In this document: positions 30,961 to 40,380 of the stretch, piece by piece
How the letters are laid out: each line of letters opens with the position of its first letter
Numbering within the stretch: the stretch's first letter is position 1
Assembly: GCA_012862575.1 (NCBI GenBank)
Contig: BLSF01000001.1
Span: 1-64,000, forward strand
Source of the DNA: Parietichytrium sp. I65-24A
Taxonomy: Eukaryota; Sar; Bigyra; Thraustochytrida; Thraustochytriidae
Reading direction: 5' to 3'
Length of the DNA stretch: 64,000 bases
Notes under the pieces: model-generated
The model's database searches: none
The model's input: only the letters and a program-made list of their open reading frames with translations
What the model was told of the DNA's origin: nothing
Program-made: the position numbers and the translations under genes

Positions 30961-33900
30961 TCACATCTTGCCCTTAAATTTGTGCAGTTGATCATAGTCT
31001 TCTCGCAACGACTTGAATAGAGACTTGGCGGTTGCATCCGATACGACATGGAGATGCTGAAGCTGAGTATCTGCACACAAATCGAGCCAGAAAAAGGCCA
31101 TTTTTTGTAGCTCTGCAGAAATTTCGCTAGGCAACAAGATGTTTTGTTTCGTCCTCAAATAGTTGCTCAGCCAGTAGACGGACTGATTCCGAAACGCGCT
31201 TCCGTTTAATTTGAGTGACTCGCAGATTCTGGACATCAACTTTGCAGCTTCAATCCAATTTGTATCGCAGTTTACATCACTCAGTCCCGAGACTGATTCC
31301 ACGAGCGTTGTCGTCATTCTCTGTACCACAGAAACGAGGAGTACGCTCGACTTGGCAGCCAGGGCGAACGCGCGTGCTTTTGTGAGATGGTGTGTGATTT
31401 CGACAAAACGGACAAAGAGCGAAGATCGACGAGACTGGTCCGGGGAACTCTGAAGGGTTGCAAGGCCGCAAGATACACCGTTCAAGACCATGCGCACCTT
31501 GCGAAACTTTGCGCCCTTCCAGAGCTTGTAATTCTGAACAGCAAAAACGTTAAGTACATCAAGAGCCTGTAGCTGCATCTCAAAGCTCGGCGCCACAAAT
31601 GGTTGAAACGCCAACGCAATTAAAGCTTGAAAGAGCTCGCCCCATTTCGTTGCGTGGATGTGGGCAATTTTACCAGCGTCAGCGTGGAGAATTCGCGAAA
31701 CCCCGCAGAGAATCTCAACAGCGGCCGAACAATTTGACGCCGCGTCTGAGGAGAGAGACAAACTATTGTCGCGGATGAGGATAACGTTGTCCGACAAAGC
31801 TTCAAACAACGCCGGAAACTGATTATGAGCCTTGGCGTTTGCGAAGATGGTTCTCGCTGCAGACATGAGATCATCTCGAAGGAGCGACTGTTGCACAAAT
31901 GACTTTAATAACACGTTGAATGTCTGAGCAAGAGCTGGGGTTGGGCCGAGCCATGGCCCTAATTTCGACATGTTTTCGCAAACGCTCTGGAAGAAGTTCA
32001 GCTGAGCGGGACCCGAAAGCAGGTCAATTCTGTCCAACAGAGACACGACATTGCTTTCGAATTTTTCTTTGGTGACTGCGTCTGTTCCGCTTCCAAACGG
32101 AAGCTTTGACTGCGTTCGGATCGCAAAAGTGTAAAATGCGAGTTCCGTCGCACTGGAATAACTCGATGGTGTATCACCTGCAATGATTTCATTTCTAAAA
32201 GCCGTCAGAGTAGATATCGAGCCTTTTGATGAGAGATTTCCACAGCCTTGTGCCGCACCGTCCAATAACGCAAACAGCGCTTCGCTATCGTCAGGGTTCG
32301 CACGCGACACAAAGTATCGAAAGGAATTCACCAACTCATCGGTATTGGACACCACCATAAAGGTGCCAACGTGAGCAATTAACTTTGCCCCGCTGCGGCC
32401 AGCTTGTGCTCCGAGAATCTTTACGAGCGCTTTGATGTCCATCAACTTTGGGTTAGCCCGGAGGACCACCCCCCTTTGGCGCTCCAGGAAGGTGACTAGC
32501 AGCGCGAGAGCGCCTGGACTGTGTGTCTTCTCGAGCATTTTGACCAAACTCGGAGAAGTTTCAAGGACGCATTCTTCAGTGAAATAATTCGGATATAGAC
32601 CAGCAAGCAAAGAGCAAGCCAAATTTGCACCTGGCGGACTTTCCTGGAGATACATCCGGAAGCCTTGGGAAAGGGCATTGCGGAAAGAATCGAGTTCATA
32701 AAAGGATGCGTTGCAGAGAAGAAAGTTCTCAGTCTCTGCAGAGTTCTCAAGGCGCAAAACTCCGGCGCGAATAATGTGAACCCAGAGTTGAGCTGCAGCG
32801 TCCTTACGAATGCTTTCATCTTGGCAACAGTCAAGAACACTTGCATTTGCCAACACTGTTTCCAAATTTACCTCGGCCCCACTCAGGAAAATGCTTGCAA
32901 GTTCTTTCTCAAGACTTGAGCGGGCCGTGTCCTTCGAGCACAACATTGAGCAATCCCGCAACCCAAAGATAGACAGCAAGCAAAGACATTGAGACAAAGC
33001 TCTCCTGGCTCCACATTTGTTGAAGAGATGGTTTTCCCCGAGCTTAACAGCGTTCTGCAGCAGTGTCCTGCTCTGGCGAATGATGCTGAGATTCACTCGA
33101 TGGTCGTTTTTCGCGATCTCCTCCTCGCTTAGCTCAGTGTCTGTATGCTTCCACGAGTCGCATATCCAGAGAACCGAAAGGATGCTCTGCCACAGACTCA
33201 GATGCGCAGCTCGATTTAGAAACTTGTCCGATGGATCATCATGGAGTTTCCACGACGAGATACGGGCTTCGAGAGCATCCCTGAGGGCCACGCATTTCGA
33301 TCTGATTCGAGATACAGTTGTCTCTCTAACCAACTGAGCCTCCAAAAACGTGGAGAACAAGAGTCCTGCTAAATAGACATGTGTCGTTGGCGACGTTGAA
33401 ACATCTGCTTCCTGAGCGCAATCATTGAAAAGCTCGGAAAACACGCCGAAAGTGTGATTGAACTGACCGCTCGGAATGCGCGAGAAATAGACTCCAAGAC
33501 ACTCATTCAGTGGCCCCGAAGAGCTCGAGAAACACGACAGTGCTCGAGAAACGTCGTTCTCTTCCTTCAATCTTTGGAATCCACGGATCAAAGCCGGCAA
33601 AATTGCATCTATTTGCCGCAACCTCGAATACGTCTCCACAACGCGCAAGATAAGCTCAGATAAAGGGCTGAAATGCATGTCGAAAGATTCCCATTGCATG
33701 GGTTGGTCTTGGTACCCTGACGGTGTCTGGCTCGCCATCAAGAAAGCCATATGAACGACACTCTCGGCTCTCTCTTGCACGATTCGATGGTCCAGCTCCA
33801 GCACAGATGCAATAATAGCAACCTGAGCGCAAGAGCGCTCATAGGCTTCGAAAGACGTTTCTTCAAGTGAAGTGTCGGTGCACCAAGTGTCAATGCAACC

Positions 33901-35229
33901 AAAAAGCCAGTGCTGGAAAAGCGCGAGTTCTTGGACATTGGAGACGTCGTACATGTCGAAACGAACGGCGACCCGTAGCAATTTTGCAATTGCTGTAAGA
34001 CGCTCCGCCTGCTCTTTGCAAGACAAAGATCTAAGATCCGATCCCTGGATGAGGAGAATAGACTCAAATAAGAACCTCATTTCGGGGGACACCTCCTGCT
34101 CCGCATCGCGTTTTCGCTTTCCACCCACCTGCGCGCCTGGAATTGCGTCAACTAGGTCGCCTCTGGTAGCATGAGGGGATGTGCCCTTTCTCCCGTTCGC
34201 AGTGTTTGCAAGTTGTAGCAAAATGACGGGAAAGAGTGTCAAAATGTTGCTTGCACTGTTCTTGTCCTTGAGAAGGGCCTCCGCAGACTCCCAAAAATTT
34301 CGCACAAAACTCGTCATGGTCCTGCTCTTTCCCTTCTTCTTGTGGGCAGCGCTGTCGTCTGTGCGACATAGTTCACCGTCCCCGAAAGAGAGGCCGTGGA
34401 GATTCGCAAACTTTGACACTTTAACGAAGGTCTGCTCGTATTGCACCAAGTGCTCTTCATGGAAAAGAGCTTTCCTTAACGAGAACTCTATCTGTTGCAA
34501 GATGGCCTTCGCTTCAGCAAGGTCTTCGTCTGTGCGATTCTGGCGTTTGTGTGCATTGTTAGCGCGATGCACCCTGGTTCCAATATTAGCGCTCAGCGCT
34601 GAGAGACTCCAGAGTTTCTCATGTATGTTCGCGAGCTGACTAACGGCTTGATACAACTTTGAAAAAGGTGCTAAAAGGACCTTCACAACAGTGTCAAACA
34701 GCTTGCGGGCCACTAATGACTCAAGTGAGTGCAGGCAATAGCGCATCAAGCTCCTTGAGGCAGTTATGAACGACGAAAAGTTTGTCTCTGTGACGAATGG
34801 GTTCCGCTCGATGCTTTCAGCGACAGAGACTATAATTTGAGACACGAGGTTCATTTGAGGAACAAAATGGAATTGCCCAAGGGACAGATCAAGCACTTGG
34901 GCGATACACTGTAACTTGTCCTCGGCAAGATCTCTCTTTTGGAGCTGAATTTTAGCTGCGCCAAGGACTGCTGTTCCAAGCTTTCCGGGCAATACGTACT
35001 GGGCGCCCAAGTCGCTGAGCCACTGCATCGACACTGCCAAAAGTCGCCAATACTCGGCGTTGTCCCCATCAACGTTCACGGCGCTTATAGCCCATTCCAC
35101 AATCGCAACAAGGTGCAGGGTGCTCTTCTCCCCATTACCATCGTCTCCCAGAAATTCTCGAGCTGCTTTCAGCTGCTCTGGGAGCAAACTTAATTTCTTT
35201 TGTCTGAGAATCGTGATGAAAGAGGCCAT
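30961..35229 (-). CDS. Probable URB2/Npa2-like ribosome biogenesis protein
   Basis: 1422 residues in one exon with an ATG start (MASFITILRQKKLSLL). The whole protein is leucine-rich alpha-helical without membrane segments or signal peptide, as expected of a large alpha-solenoid. The C-terminus ends in DYDQLHKFKGKM. This resembles the end of Urb2/Npa2 proteins, where a Y-x(3)-HK-x-GKV tail is conserved, as does the helical region just before it. Size also fits (yeast 1174, plants about 2000). Urb2 is a nucleolar factor for early 60S pre-ribosome assembly. The assignment rests on the C-terminal signature and overall character and should be tested by profile search. It is convergent with the NHL-EGF gene, 257 bp between stops. 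Confidence 0.6.
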   Translation of the reverse strand: MASFITILRQKKLSLLPEQLKAAREFLGDDGNGEKSTLHLVAIVEWAISAVNVDGDNAEYWRLLAVSMQWLSDLGAQYVLPGKLGTAVLGAAKIQLQKRDLAEDKLQCIAQVLDLSLGQFHFVPQMNLVSQIIVSVAESIERNPFVTETNFSSFITASRSLMRYCLHSLESLVARKLFDTVVKVLLAPFSKLYQAVSQLANIHEKLWSLSALSANIGTRVHRANNAHKRQNRTDEDLAEAKAILQQIEFSLRKALFHEEHLVQYEQTFVKVSKFANLHGLSFGDGELCRTDDSAAHKKKGKSRTMTSFVRNFWESAEALLKDKNSASNILTLFPVILLQLANTANGRKGTSPHATRGDLVDAIPGAQVGGKRKRDAEQEVSPEMRFLFESILLIQGSDLRSLSCKEQAERLTAIAKLLRVAVRFDMYDVSNVQELALFQHWLFGCIDTWCTDTSLEETSFEAYERSCAQVAIIASVLELDHRIVQERAESVVHMAFLMASQTPSGYQDQPMQWESFDMHFSPLSELILRVVETYSRLRQIDAILPALIRGFQRLKEENDVSRALSCFSSSSGPLNECLGVYFSRIPSGQFNHTFGVFSELFNDCAQEADVSTSPTTHVYLAGLLFSTFLEAQLVRETTVSRIRSKCVALRDALEARISSWKLHDDPSDKFLNRAAHLSLWQSILSVLWICDSWKHTDTELSEEEIAKNDHRVNLSIIRQSRTLLQNAVKLGENHLFNKCGARRALSQCLCLLSIFGLRDCSMLCSKDTARSSLEKELASIFLSGAEVNLETVLANASVLDCCQDESIRKDAAAQLWVHIIRAGVLRLENSAETENFLLCNASFYELDSFRNALSQGFRMYLQESPPGANLACSLLAGLYPNYFTEECVLETSPSLVKMLEKTHSPGALALLVTFLERQRGVVLRANPKLMDIKALVKILGAQAGRSGAKLIAHVGTFMVVSNTDELVNSFRYFVSRANPDDSEALFALLDGAAQGCGNLSSKGSISTLTAFRNEIIAGDTPSSYSSATELAFYTFAIRTQSKLPFGSGTDAVTKEKFESNVVSLLDRIDLLSGPAQLNFFQSVCENMSKLGPWLGPTPALAQTFNVLLKSFVQQSLLRDDLMSAARTIFANAKAHNQFPALFEALSDNVILIRDNSLSLSSDAASNCSAAVEILCGVSRILHADAGKIAHIHATKWGELFQALIALAFQPFVAPSFEMQLQALDVLNVFAVQNYKLWKGAKFRKVRMVLNGVSCGLATLQSSPDQSRRSSLFVRFVEITHHLTKARAFALAAKSSVLLVSVVQRMTTTLVESVSGLSDVNCDTNWIEAAKLMSRICESLKLNGSAFRNQSVYWLSNYLRTKQNILLPSEISAELQKMAFFWLDLCADTQLQHLHVVSDATAKSLFKSLREDYDQLHKFKGKM

Positions 35230-36102
35230 TTCTCTTCCAGAACCGTTTCGCTCTGAGTCTGCCCTGCACGTTTGTCAGAGTCTTGGACTCTCCGGGCTCT
35301 CAGCGCCGTTCAGTCGGCCACGTCTGACCCAAGGTGTACTGATTCTGGCCCGCAAGTTGGCAAGTCCTTTGCTCCTTGAGTCTGTCGGTTGTCCGTGGTC
35401 CGTGGTCCGTGGTCCGTCGCGTTTCGCCCTTCGGTCCCGCCAGCTGCTTTCCTCTTTCCACTTTCCACTGAACCTGGTGAACCTGAACCTGGGTCTTTGG
35501 GTCTTCGGCGTCCTCAGAGCTAGCTGTCAAAAATTGAACAAGCACCAACCAGTCAGTTCTCTGGCAGTACTACAAATAGAATCTAGTCGCACTTAACCTT
35601 TGGACTGGTGCCGAAAATTTACACTACTTGTGCTAAGACTCGGGAAAACTATGGTACTGACAGTGTGAGTACACTGCGTGGAGTAGCGTGAGAGTGCACT
35701 ACTCAGTACTCACGTTCCTCAGGCTCTGCATAATTCTTGGAACCAAACTGTTGATGTCTTTTCATGCTGTCCGAGGCTCGGGGATGTCGGAGAGGAAAGA
35801 TTAGGAGGTCTTGAATCTGGCGCGGAGATTTCGGAGCCAACTCGAGTACCCGACACATCATCGACTCGTGCACCTTGACTCTTCGAAGATCGTCACCGTA
35901 AATTTGACTGTGAATGAAGTGTATTCCTCAGTTCATATATTCAATGTTGGTCTGCTCTTCAAGTTCTTTTAATCGCGCTTTACAATGTTCGTCAATCTTT
36001 AAAACTCAGCACGAGACTCGGTGCTCTGTTCTTCAATACCTTCTGTGCGCAGAGTAACTGAGCTTGTTCATGGCGGTTGTGTGGTAATGCGTGTCGCTGC
36101 AC
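35230..36102. other. 5' flank of the URB2-like gene
   Basis: About 870 bp between the URB2-like start and the 3' end of APRT. It has three tandem copies of GGTCCGT near 35396-35418. The palindromic block GTACTGACAGTGTGAGTAC lies at 35654-35672, about 430 bp upstream of the start. No gene seen. Confidence 0.45.
35654..35672. promoter_or_regulatory. Candidate shared 5'-flank element (URB2-like gene)
   Basis: GTACTGACAGTGTGAGTAC combines the TGACAGTG and GAGTAC parts of the word seen before other genes. Inference from recurrence. Confidence 0.35.
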
Positions 36103-37056
36103 TTACTGCAACAACGCAGACCCATCAAAAGTCAATAGGTTCTCTTCGACGAGACTATAGATTGCAACATCACCATAACCAGCTTCTCGAAGTTTTATTC
36201 GTGCATTCAGCGCCGAGATCTCGATAACACAAGCAACGCCGACGCACACACCTTCTAACCTCCTGACAAGATCCAATGTAGCAAGAACTACGTGGAGTTT
36301 CATCGTTCCAGACGAAGTCAGTACAACACGATAGGTGGAGCAGTGTCACGCAATCAGTGTGCAAGAAGACTCAGGATGCACGCAGCACACAATTGGCACA
36401 ATCCAAAAACTTACCGCTTCCGCCAGTTGCGACCAAATCGTCTATGATGAGTACTTTGGTTCCCTTCTTGATCGCTCCGATCGGAACACTGAGCCGGTCG
36501 TCGCCTGCGTATTCCTTTGTGTACTTTTCGCCGGTGATACAAGCCGGAAGCTTGTCAGCCTTTCTAACCATAAAAAAGGGCTTCTTAAGCGCCAGTGCAA
36601 TTGGGGGCCCGAGAATAAATCCGCGCGCGTCAATTCCGCAAATTGCATCGCATTCTATGTCTTGATAGTGCTCCGCGAAAAGATCGACAACACTTTGAAA
36701 GATCTCTGGTTCCTGGAGGAAACCGCTGATGTCGTAGAATCTATCAATACCTTTGTACTTGTAACTGTGAGCCAGAAACCGTGGTCAGAACAACTCGCCA
36801 ATCAACCCAAAGCTATTGGCCGTCCATTGGCGAAAAAGTTATTTTCTCACAACGACTACTCGAAGTTCAATGGGGACTCCCACAAGCACCAATTCTCCAC
36901 CACATCTGACTTGGAAACTTACTATGGGGTTACCGCTGCGATCCGCTCTTTCACAAGTTGCTTGTCTACCTTGGAAGAACGGAGCCGCGCAAGCCAGAAC
37001 AGGGCTGCAGCCACGGCCAAGCTTCCAGCGGCCAGTGCGGCACTTTCGCTGCGCAT
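36103..37056 (-). CDS. APRT: Adenine phosphoribosyltransferase, three exons, membrane-anchored N-terminus
   Basis: Assembled by hand on the minus strand from exons 37056-36923, 36764-36415 and 36287-36103. The introns are 158 and 127 nt, both with GTAAGT donors and AG acceptors. The join keeps frame and gives 222 residues. The core is unmistakable: GIDARGFILGPP (88-99), MVRKADKLP (110-118), EKYTKEYAGD, the PRPP-binding loop VLIIDDLVATGGS (149-161) and GVACVIEISALNARIKL. The enzyme converts adenine and PRPP to AMP in purine salvage. Exon 1 encodes a hydrophobic stretch (AALAAGSLAVAAALFWLARL) that cytosolic APRTs lack. It looks like a membrane anchor or an organelle/ER signal. Both splice junctions fall in conserved sequence (PY|YKYKG and GGS|VLATLDLV), which supports them strongly. 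Confidence 0.92.
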
Positions 37057-37390
37057 ACCTGGTGCCATCTGGCTATGCTCGTCCCTTTCGAGCGTGCCGA
37101 ACGCCTAGTATATGTACTGATCGAGCACTCTGAACTGGACCCTGTTCTCGCAACACCCGGACTTGCCACAGATATAACCTGTGTGCTGTTCTGACGCCAA
37201 TGCAAACCATGCAAAATGCAAGAAGCTCCCAAGCTATCCCAAGCTCACGTCAGAACAACATTAGGAAGAGTAATAGACCGCAGCTATTCCTACGCGTCAT
37301 TGGTAGAGGACTAGGTGTGGCAATCTTCCTTCTTACAACTCTTACAATTCTTCATTCAATGCTTGCTACAAGAACTATGGCCTGCCGTCA

Positions 37391-37410
37391 GTACTAACAG
37401 TGAGATAGTC
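37391..37410. promoter_or_regulatory. Candidate shared 5'-flank element (APRT)
   Basis: GTACTAACAGTGAGATAGTC lies about 340 bp upstream of the APRT ATG, similar to the words before other genes. Inference from recurrence. Confidence 0.3.
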
Positions 37411-37834
37411 AGGTCCACGTTAATTATCTACTCTAGGCTAGAGCGAATACGAGCAGCTCTATCTAGCCTAGCGAGCTACTACTAGTTGTACGGTATAAAT
37501 TCAATTAGCGAAACATTTGCGGTGTAGGGCTTTTAGACATGTTCTAGCCGCCTAAAAGCATTCGTACCGCAATGGTTTTTTAAAAGACTCTATGGGCTTG
37601 GCAGTATTGGCAGTCTTGATTTCGCTGCCACAGTAGCCAGCGGTAGCGACCACCCACCCAGCCACTGGCCACCACTACTTGAAATCGCCTCACTGCTAGA
37701 GCGAGGGTCAGCGAAACTTAGTAAATCCAGCAGAGCGAATAGAGCGAATAGGTCAAGGTCGGCCGCTACCGAGCGGTTAGAGCAAATGCTGAGAGTGCAG
37801 GGTACAAGTCGTAGTACGGGCAGCGACCGCACAG

Positions 37835-37840
<6 letters not shown>

Positions 37841-37870
<30 letters not shown>
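37841..37870. repeat. (GA)15 microsatellite
   Basis: Fifteen perfect GA units, followed by a GA/GGA-rich purine tract to about 37915, about 220 bp before the ACS-like start. Confidence 0.95.
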
Positions 37871-37873
<3 letters not shown>

Positions 37874-37939
37874 AGAAAGAGGGGAGAGGAGGTGGAGAGA
37901 GGGAAGGAAAGAAGGCAGTTGTCCCACCAAAGCAACAGC

Positions 37940-37987
37940 TGTCTCAGTGTCTCAGTGTCTCAGTGTCTCACTGTCTCACTGTCTCGC
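37940..37987. repeat. 8-bp tandem repeat, six units
   Basis: Three TGTCTCAG, two TGTCTCAC and one TGTCTCGC. It lies 100-148 bp before the ACS-like start codon. Confidence 0.9.
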
Positions 37988-38087
37988 GACCAGTTGAACA
38001 GGTCGAAGAGAGCGGCCGAGAGGGGACCAAGTGGGTGAGGTTCACAGGAGCAAAGGGTCAGCTGGAGAAAAGGAAACTCGGGGCAAG

Positions 38088-38942
38088 ATGTTGAGGATGA
38101 TGCAGACAAGGGGGATGGCCACCGCGGTGCGTAGCGTATTGCAGAGCAAAGTGGCAGAGTTCCCTGCGAAGAACGCGCTCACTTGCGCAGATCAAAACAT
38201 CACCTGGACGTACTCGCAGCTGCTAGACCACTCCACCGCAGTTGGGTGCGGGCTGGTCGAAGCTGGTGTCAAGCCAGGTGAAACTGTGGTCTCGGCTTTG
38301 GCGAACAACGCCGAGCACATCACTCTTCAGCTTGGGGCTGGTTACGCTGGGGTTCGGCTTGCTGCTGCCTCTGTGAGCGGCAAATCTCTGACTAAGGACG
38401 CGATTATCAAAGTGCTGACTGAGCAGAAGCCCCGCGTTCTTGTCGTTTCACCGGAGCAACTCTCTGCCGTCTATGAGGCTGTTCCAGAGCTGAAGGCGAT
38501 CTCAACCCGTTCAAGCTCGCCTCTCCAGCTTTCAAAGTATCCCTCCCTCAAGTATGTTCTTCAGACCGGCCAGTCCGCAGAAAATGGCACCTATCGTTTT
38601 AAGGATATGCTCGTGTACAACTCGGTCGTCGATCGCCTATCAGAATTGAGCGGCGACGGGGCTTTCCTTGCGGTGGTCGACCCTGCAACTGGCGCAGTGT
38701 CAAGCGAGGTGTCCCAGAAGGAGGCGCTGGACAACAGCCAGAAGAAGGCTGGGGAGCTCAAGCTCACTGCTAACAGCAGCGTTTTGTTTCGGGGAGCGAA
38801 GGCGGATGGGGCAGGCCTTTGCCTTGGGGCAATCTCCTCAGTTCTGAGCTCTTCTCATTTTGTTGTGCCTTCGGAGAAGTTTGACGAGAAGGCTTGCAAG
38901 GCTGCACAGGAGAAACATGGCTGCAATGTATCAATTGCATAA
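38088..38942 (+). CDS. Truncated, catalytically dead acyl-CoA-synthetase-like mitochondrial protein
   Basis: 284 residues from the ATG giving MLRMMQTRGMATAVRSVL, an evident mitochondrial presequence; the frame opens 19 codons earlier at GTG. Residues about 30-280 align by eye with the N-terminal half of AMP-dependent acyl-CoA synthetases (ACSF2-like): ITWTYSQLLDHSTAVGCGLVEAGVKPGE, a GAGYAGVRLAA helix and a final PSEKFDEKACKAAQEKHGC. The P-loop that should read TSGTTGxPKG is replaced by VVDPATGAVSSEVSQ. The entire C-terminal half (YGxTE motif, A5-A10) is absent and the frame stops cleanly. It cannot adenylate. A structural or regulatory role in the mitochondrion is inferred. An intact long frame and presequence argue against a pseudogene. 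Confidence 0.8.
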   Translation: MLRMMQTRGMATAVRSVLQSKVAEFPAKNALTCADQNITWTYSQLLDHSTAVGCGLVEAGVKPGETVVSALANNAEHITLQLGAGYAGVRLAAASVSGKSLTKDAIIKVLTEQKPRVLVVSPEQLSAVYEAVPELKAISTRSSSPLQLSKYPSLKYVLQTGQSAENGTYRFKDMLVYNSVVDRLSELSGDGAFLAVVDPATGAVSSEVSQKEALDNSQKKAGELKLTANSSVLFRGAKADGAGLCLGAISSVLSSSHFVVPSEKFDEKACKAAQEKHGCNVSIA

Positions 38943-39609
38943 AATTGAAAATCACACACTAAGTACTGGATTTACAGAATCAGAAGGATCAAAAACATAT
39001 TTTGGCAAAAATGTCTTTTCATGTGTATCGTAAAGCAAATTACCGGATCGGAAGCGGCACTGCGAATCCCAAGTTCTTGCTCCGCCGAGCTCATCTGTGT
39101 TACATTTTTACGCAGCAGCAATTCCGCCTCGTCGCATTTTCGTCCAATGTTTCTTGCGGTCAAAGCTATGGGAAATAGATAGATTCTGAGTTCGGTGTTG
39201 TCGCACAATTTCATTCCTGAAAATATTTTCTGATCATCAAGTTATTAATTTTTAAAAGGAGAAAGTTACGTGGTGTTGTTTCCTTCTTCTACATCGGCTT
39301 TGATATATACTCGAGTGGTGCTGTTCCTCTTGTTTTCGTTCTCTAGAATACACAAAACGTCCATGTGGAACTGGAGAATCAAATCAGACTTTTAAAAAGC
39401 CAAACAATAAACAACCGAGGTCCTCGATGTGACACAAAGACATGGCAAAAAGTTCAAGTTTCTCTTTCTATGGCGAATATAGTCAGTCATTTGAGCCGGG
39501 GAAACGTTTGATTAACGTTTGCCCAAATCTATCTGTAGTTGCAAGCGCGGCCCGAGACTGTGGAGAGGACTGGCCGGCAAATATTATTATTTAACAGATC
39601 CATCTTGCT
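38943..39609. other. Spacer with an unresolved candidate small spliced gene
   Basis: On the minus strand an ATG at 39364 opens 95 nt (MDVLCILENENKRNS...) to a GTAACT donor at 39269. A TTTTCAG acceptor precedes 39216, and an 80-codon protein-like frame runs from an ATG at 39214 to 38972. The two frames differ by one base across this junction. The in-frame join instead gives about 67 residues that are less protein-like. Not called as a gene. Confidence 0.3.
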
Positions 39610-40056
39610 TCAAGACGATTGCTCTCCACTTCCAAGAGTCCCTGACCCCCCAGGGAGCGGAACCACGTTATGCCCCCCATGCTCCCCGTGGCTGTGGCTA
39701 TGGCTATGGCCATGGCCATGATTGCTGTGACCACAAGAGTGTTTTGGCTTGGGCTGCGATTTCTTTCCAGCGTATTTCGGATACCGCCTTCTAAATTCCT
39801 CTTCATCGTCGCTTCCTTCTGACTCGCTATCGCTCTCATTGAATGGCTTCGGTTTATGGTATACGCAGCACTTTTTCGAGCTTTTCTTCCGCATGTGCTC
39901 GTTGTTCACGACGTTCTCATCCCACTTGACTCTATTCTGTTCATCTGGCCCAGGCATTCGCAACCGCAACACATATTCAGCACTGGGCGCCGCCCCATTC
40001 TCTTGGATCTGCTCCACCGCCGTAGCGGCCGAGATGTCCGGCAGAGCCGCGTTCAT
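39610..40056 (-). CDS. PPP1R11: Protein phosphatase 1 inhibitor-3 (PPP1R11/YPI1)
   Basis: 148 residues with an ATG start. The family core is intact at about 41-80: the PP1-docking NRVKWDENVVNNEHM, KKSSKKCCVYHKPKPF and an acidic ESDSESEGSDDEEE segment with likely CK2 sites. A histidine-rich tail (about 107-129, GHGHSHSHSHGEHGGH) also occurs in animal and plant members and may bind metal. The protein is intrinsically disordered, binds the PP1 catalytic subunit and controls it in the nucleus. Length is typical (human 126, yeast 155). The opposite strand shows an open shadow frame. Confidence 0.93.
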   Translation of the reverse strand: MNAALPDISAATAVEQIQENGAAPSAEYVLRLRMPGPDEQNRVKWDENVVNNEHMRKKSSKKCCVYHKPKPFNESDSESEGSDDEEEFRRRYPKYAGKKSQPKPKHSCGHSNHGHGHSHSHSHGEHGGHNVVPLPGGSGTLGSGEQSS

Positions 40057-40100
40057 GGCGTGAGTCGCAGTGGCACGACCGAGGCTCAGTTCGGCAGGCA

Positions 40101-40132
40101 GAGAAGCGGATCAGCGGAGAAGCGGATCAGCG
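40101..40132. repeat. Direct duplication of a 16-mer
   Basis: GAGAAGCGGATCAGCG occurs twice in perfect tandem, 45-76 bp upstream of the PP1 inhibitor-3 start. Confidence 0.9.
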
Positions 40133-40150
40133 GACCGGCGTCGAGAGTGC

Positions 40151-40180
40151 GAGACTAGGAGACTAGGAGACTAGGAGACT
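40151..40180. repeat. 8-bp tandem repeat, 3.7 units
   Basis: GAGACTAG is repeated three times plus GAGACT, 95-125 bp upstream of the PP1 inhibitor-3 start. Confidence 0.9.
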
Positions 40181-40324
40181 GCGAGCTAGTTGCGTGGCTT
40201 GAGAGAACAGCGAGTACCGTCCCAAGCGCGGCGGGCAGGTGTGGTCGTTGGCCTAACTAACACTGTCTCCACTGTCTTCTTCACTTTCTCCTGAGAGATA
40301 CGCAGCGTTTGGCGTACTAGGGCA

Positions 40325-40380
40325 CACTCACAGTCAGTGCTCGAGTACTACTTGCACGTGTACTCACAGTCAGTGCAAGT
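40325..40380. promoter_or_regulatory. Candidate shared 5'-flank element, two copies (PP1 inhibitor-3)
   Basis: CACTCACAGTCAGTGC (40325-40340) and GTACTCACAGTCAGTGC (40360-40376) lie 270-320 bp upstream of the start. They are near-identical to each other and similar to elements at other genes. Confidence 0.4.

Larger units (their letters stand above)
37057..38087. other. Divergent intergenic region (APRT / ACS-like gene)
   Basis: 1.03 kb. GTACTAACAGTGAG lies at 37391-37404, about 340 bp before APRT. A (GA)15 microsatellite is at 37841-37870 and an 8-bp tandem repeat at 37940-37987, just before the ACS-like gene. Long low-complexity open frames through the GA tract are not genes. Confidence 0.5.

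Noticed and set aside
36335-37108. 257-codon plus-strand frame over the APRT locus
   Set aside because: Antisense to the spliced APRT gene, whose exons carry conserved motifs.
37786-38094. 102-codon frame rich in RERERE and GGEREGKK
   Set aside because: Translation of the GA microsatellite and flanking low-complexity sequence.
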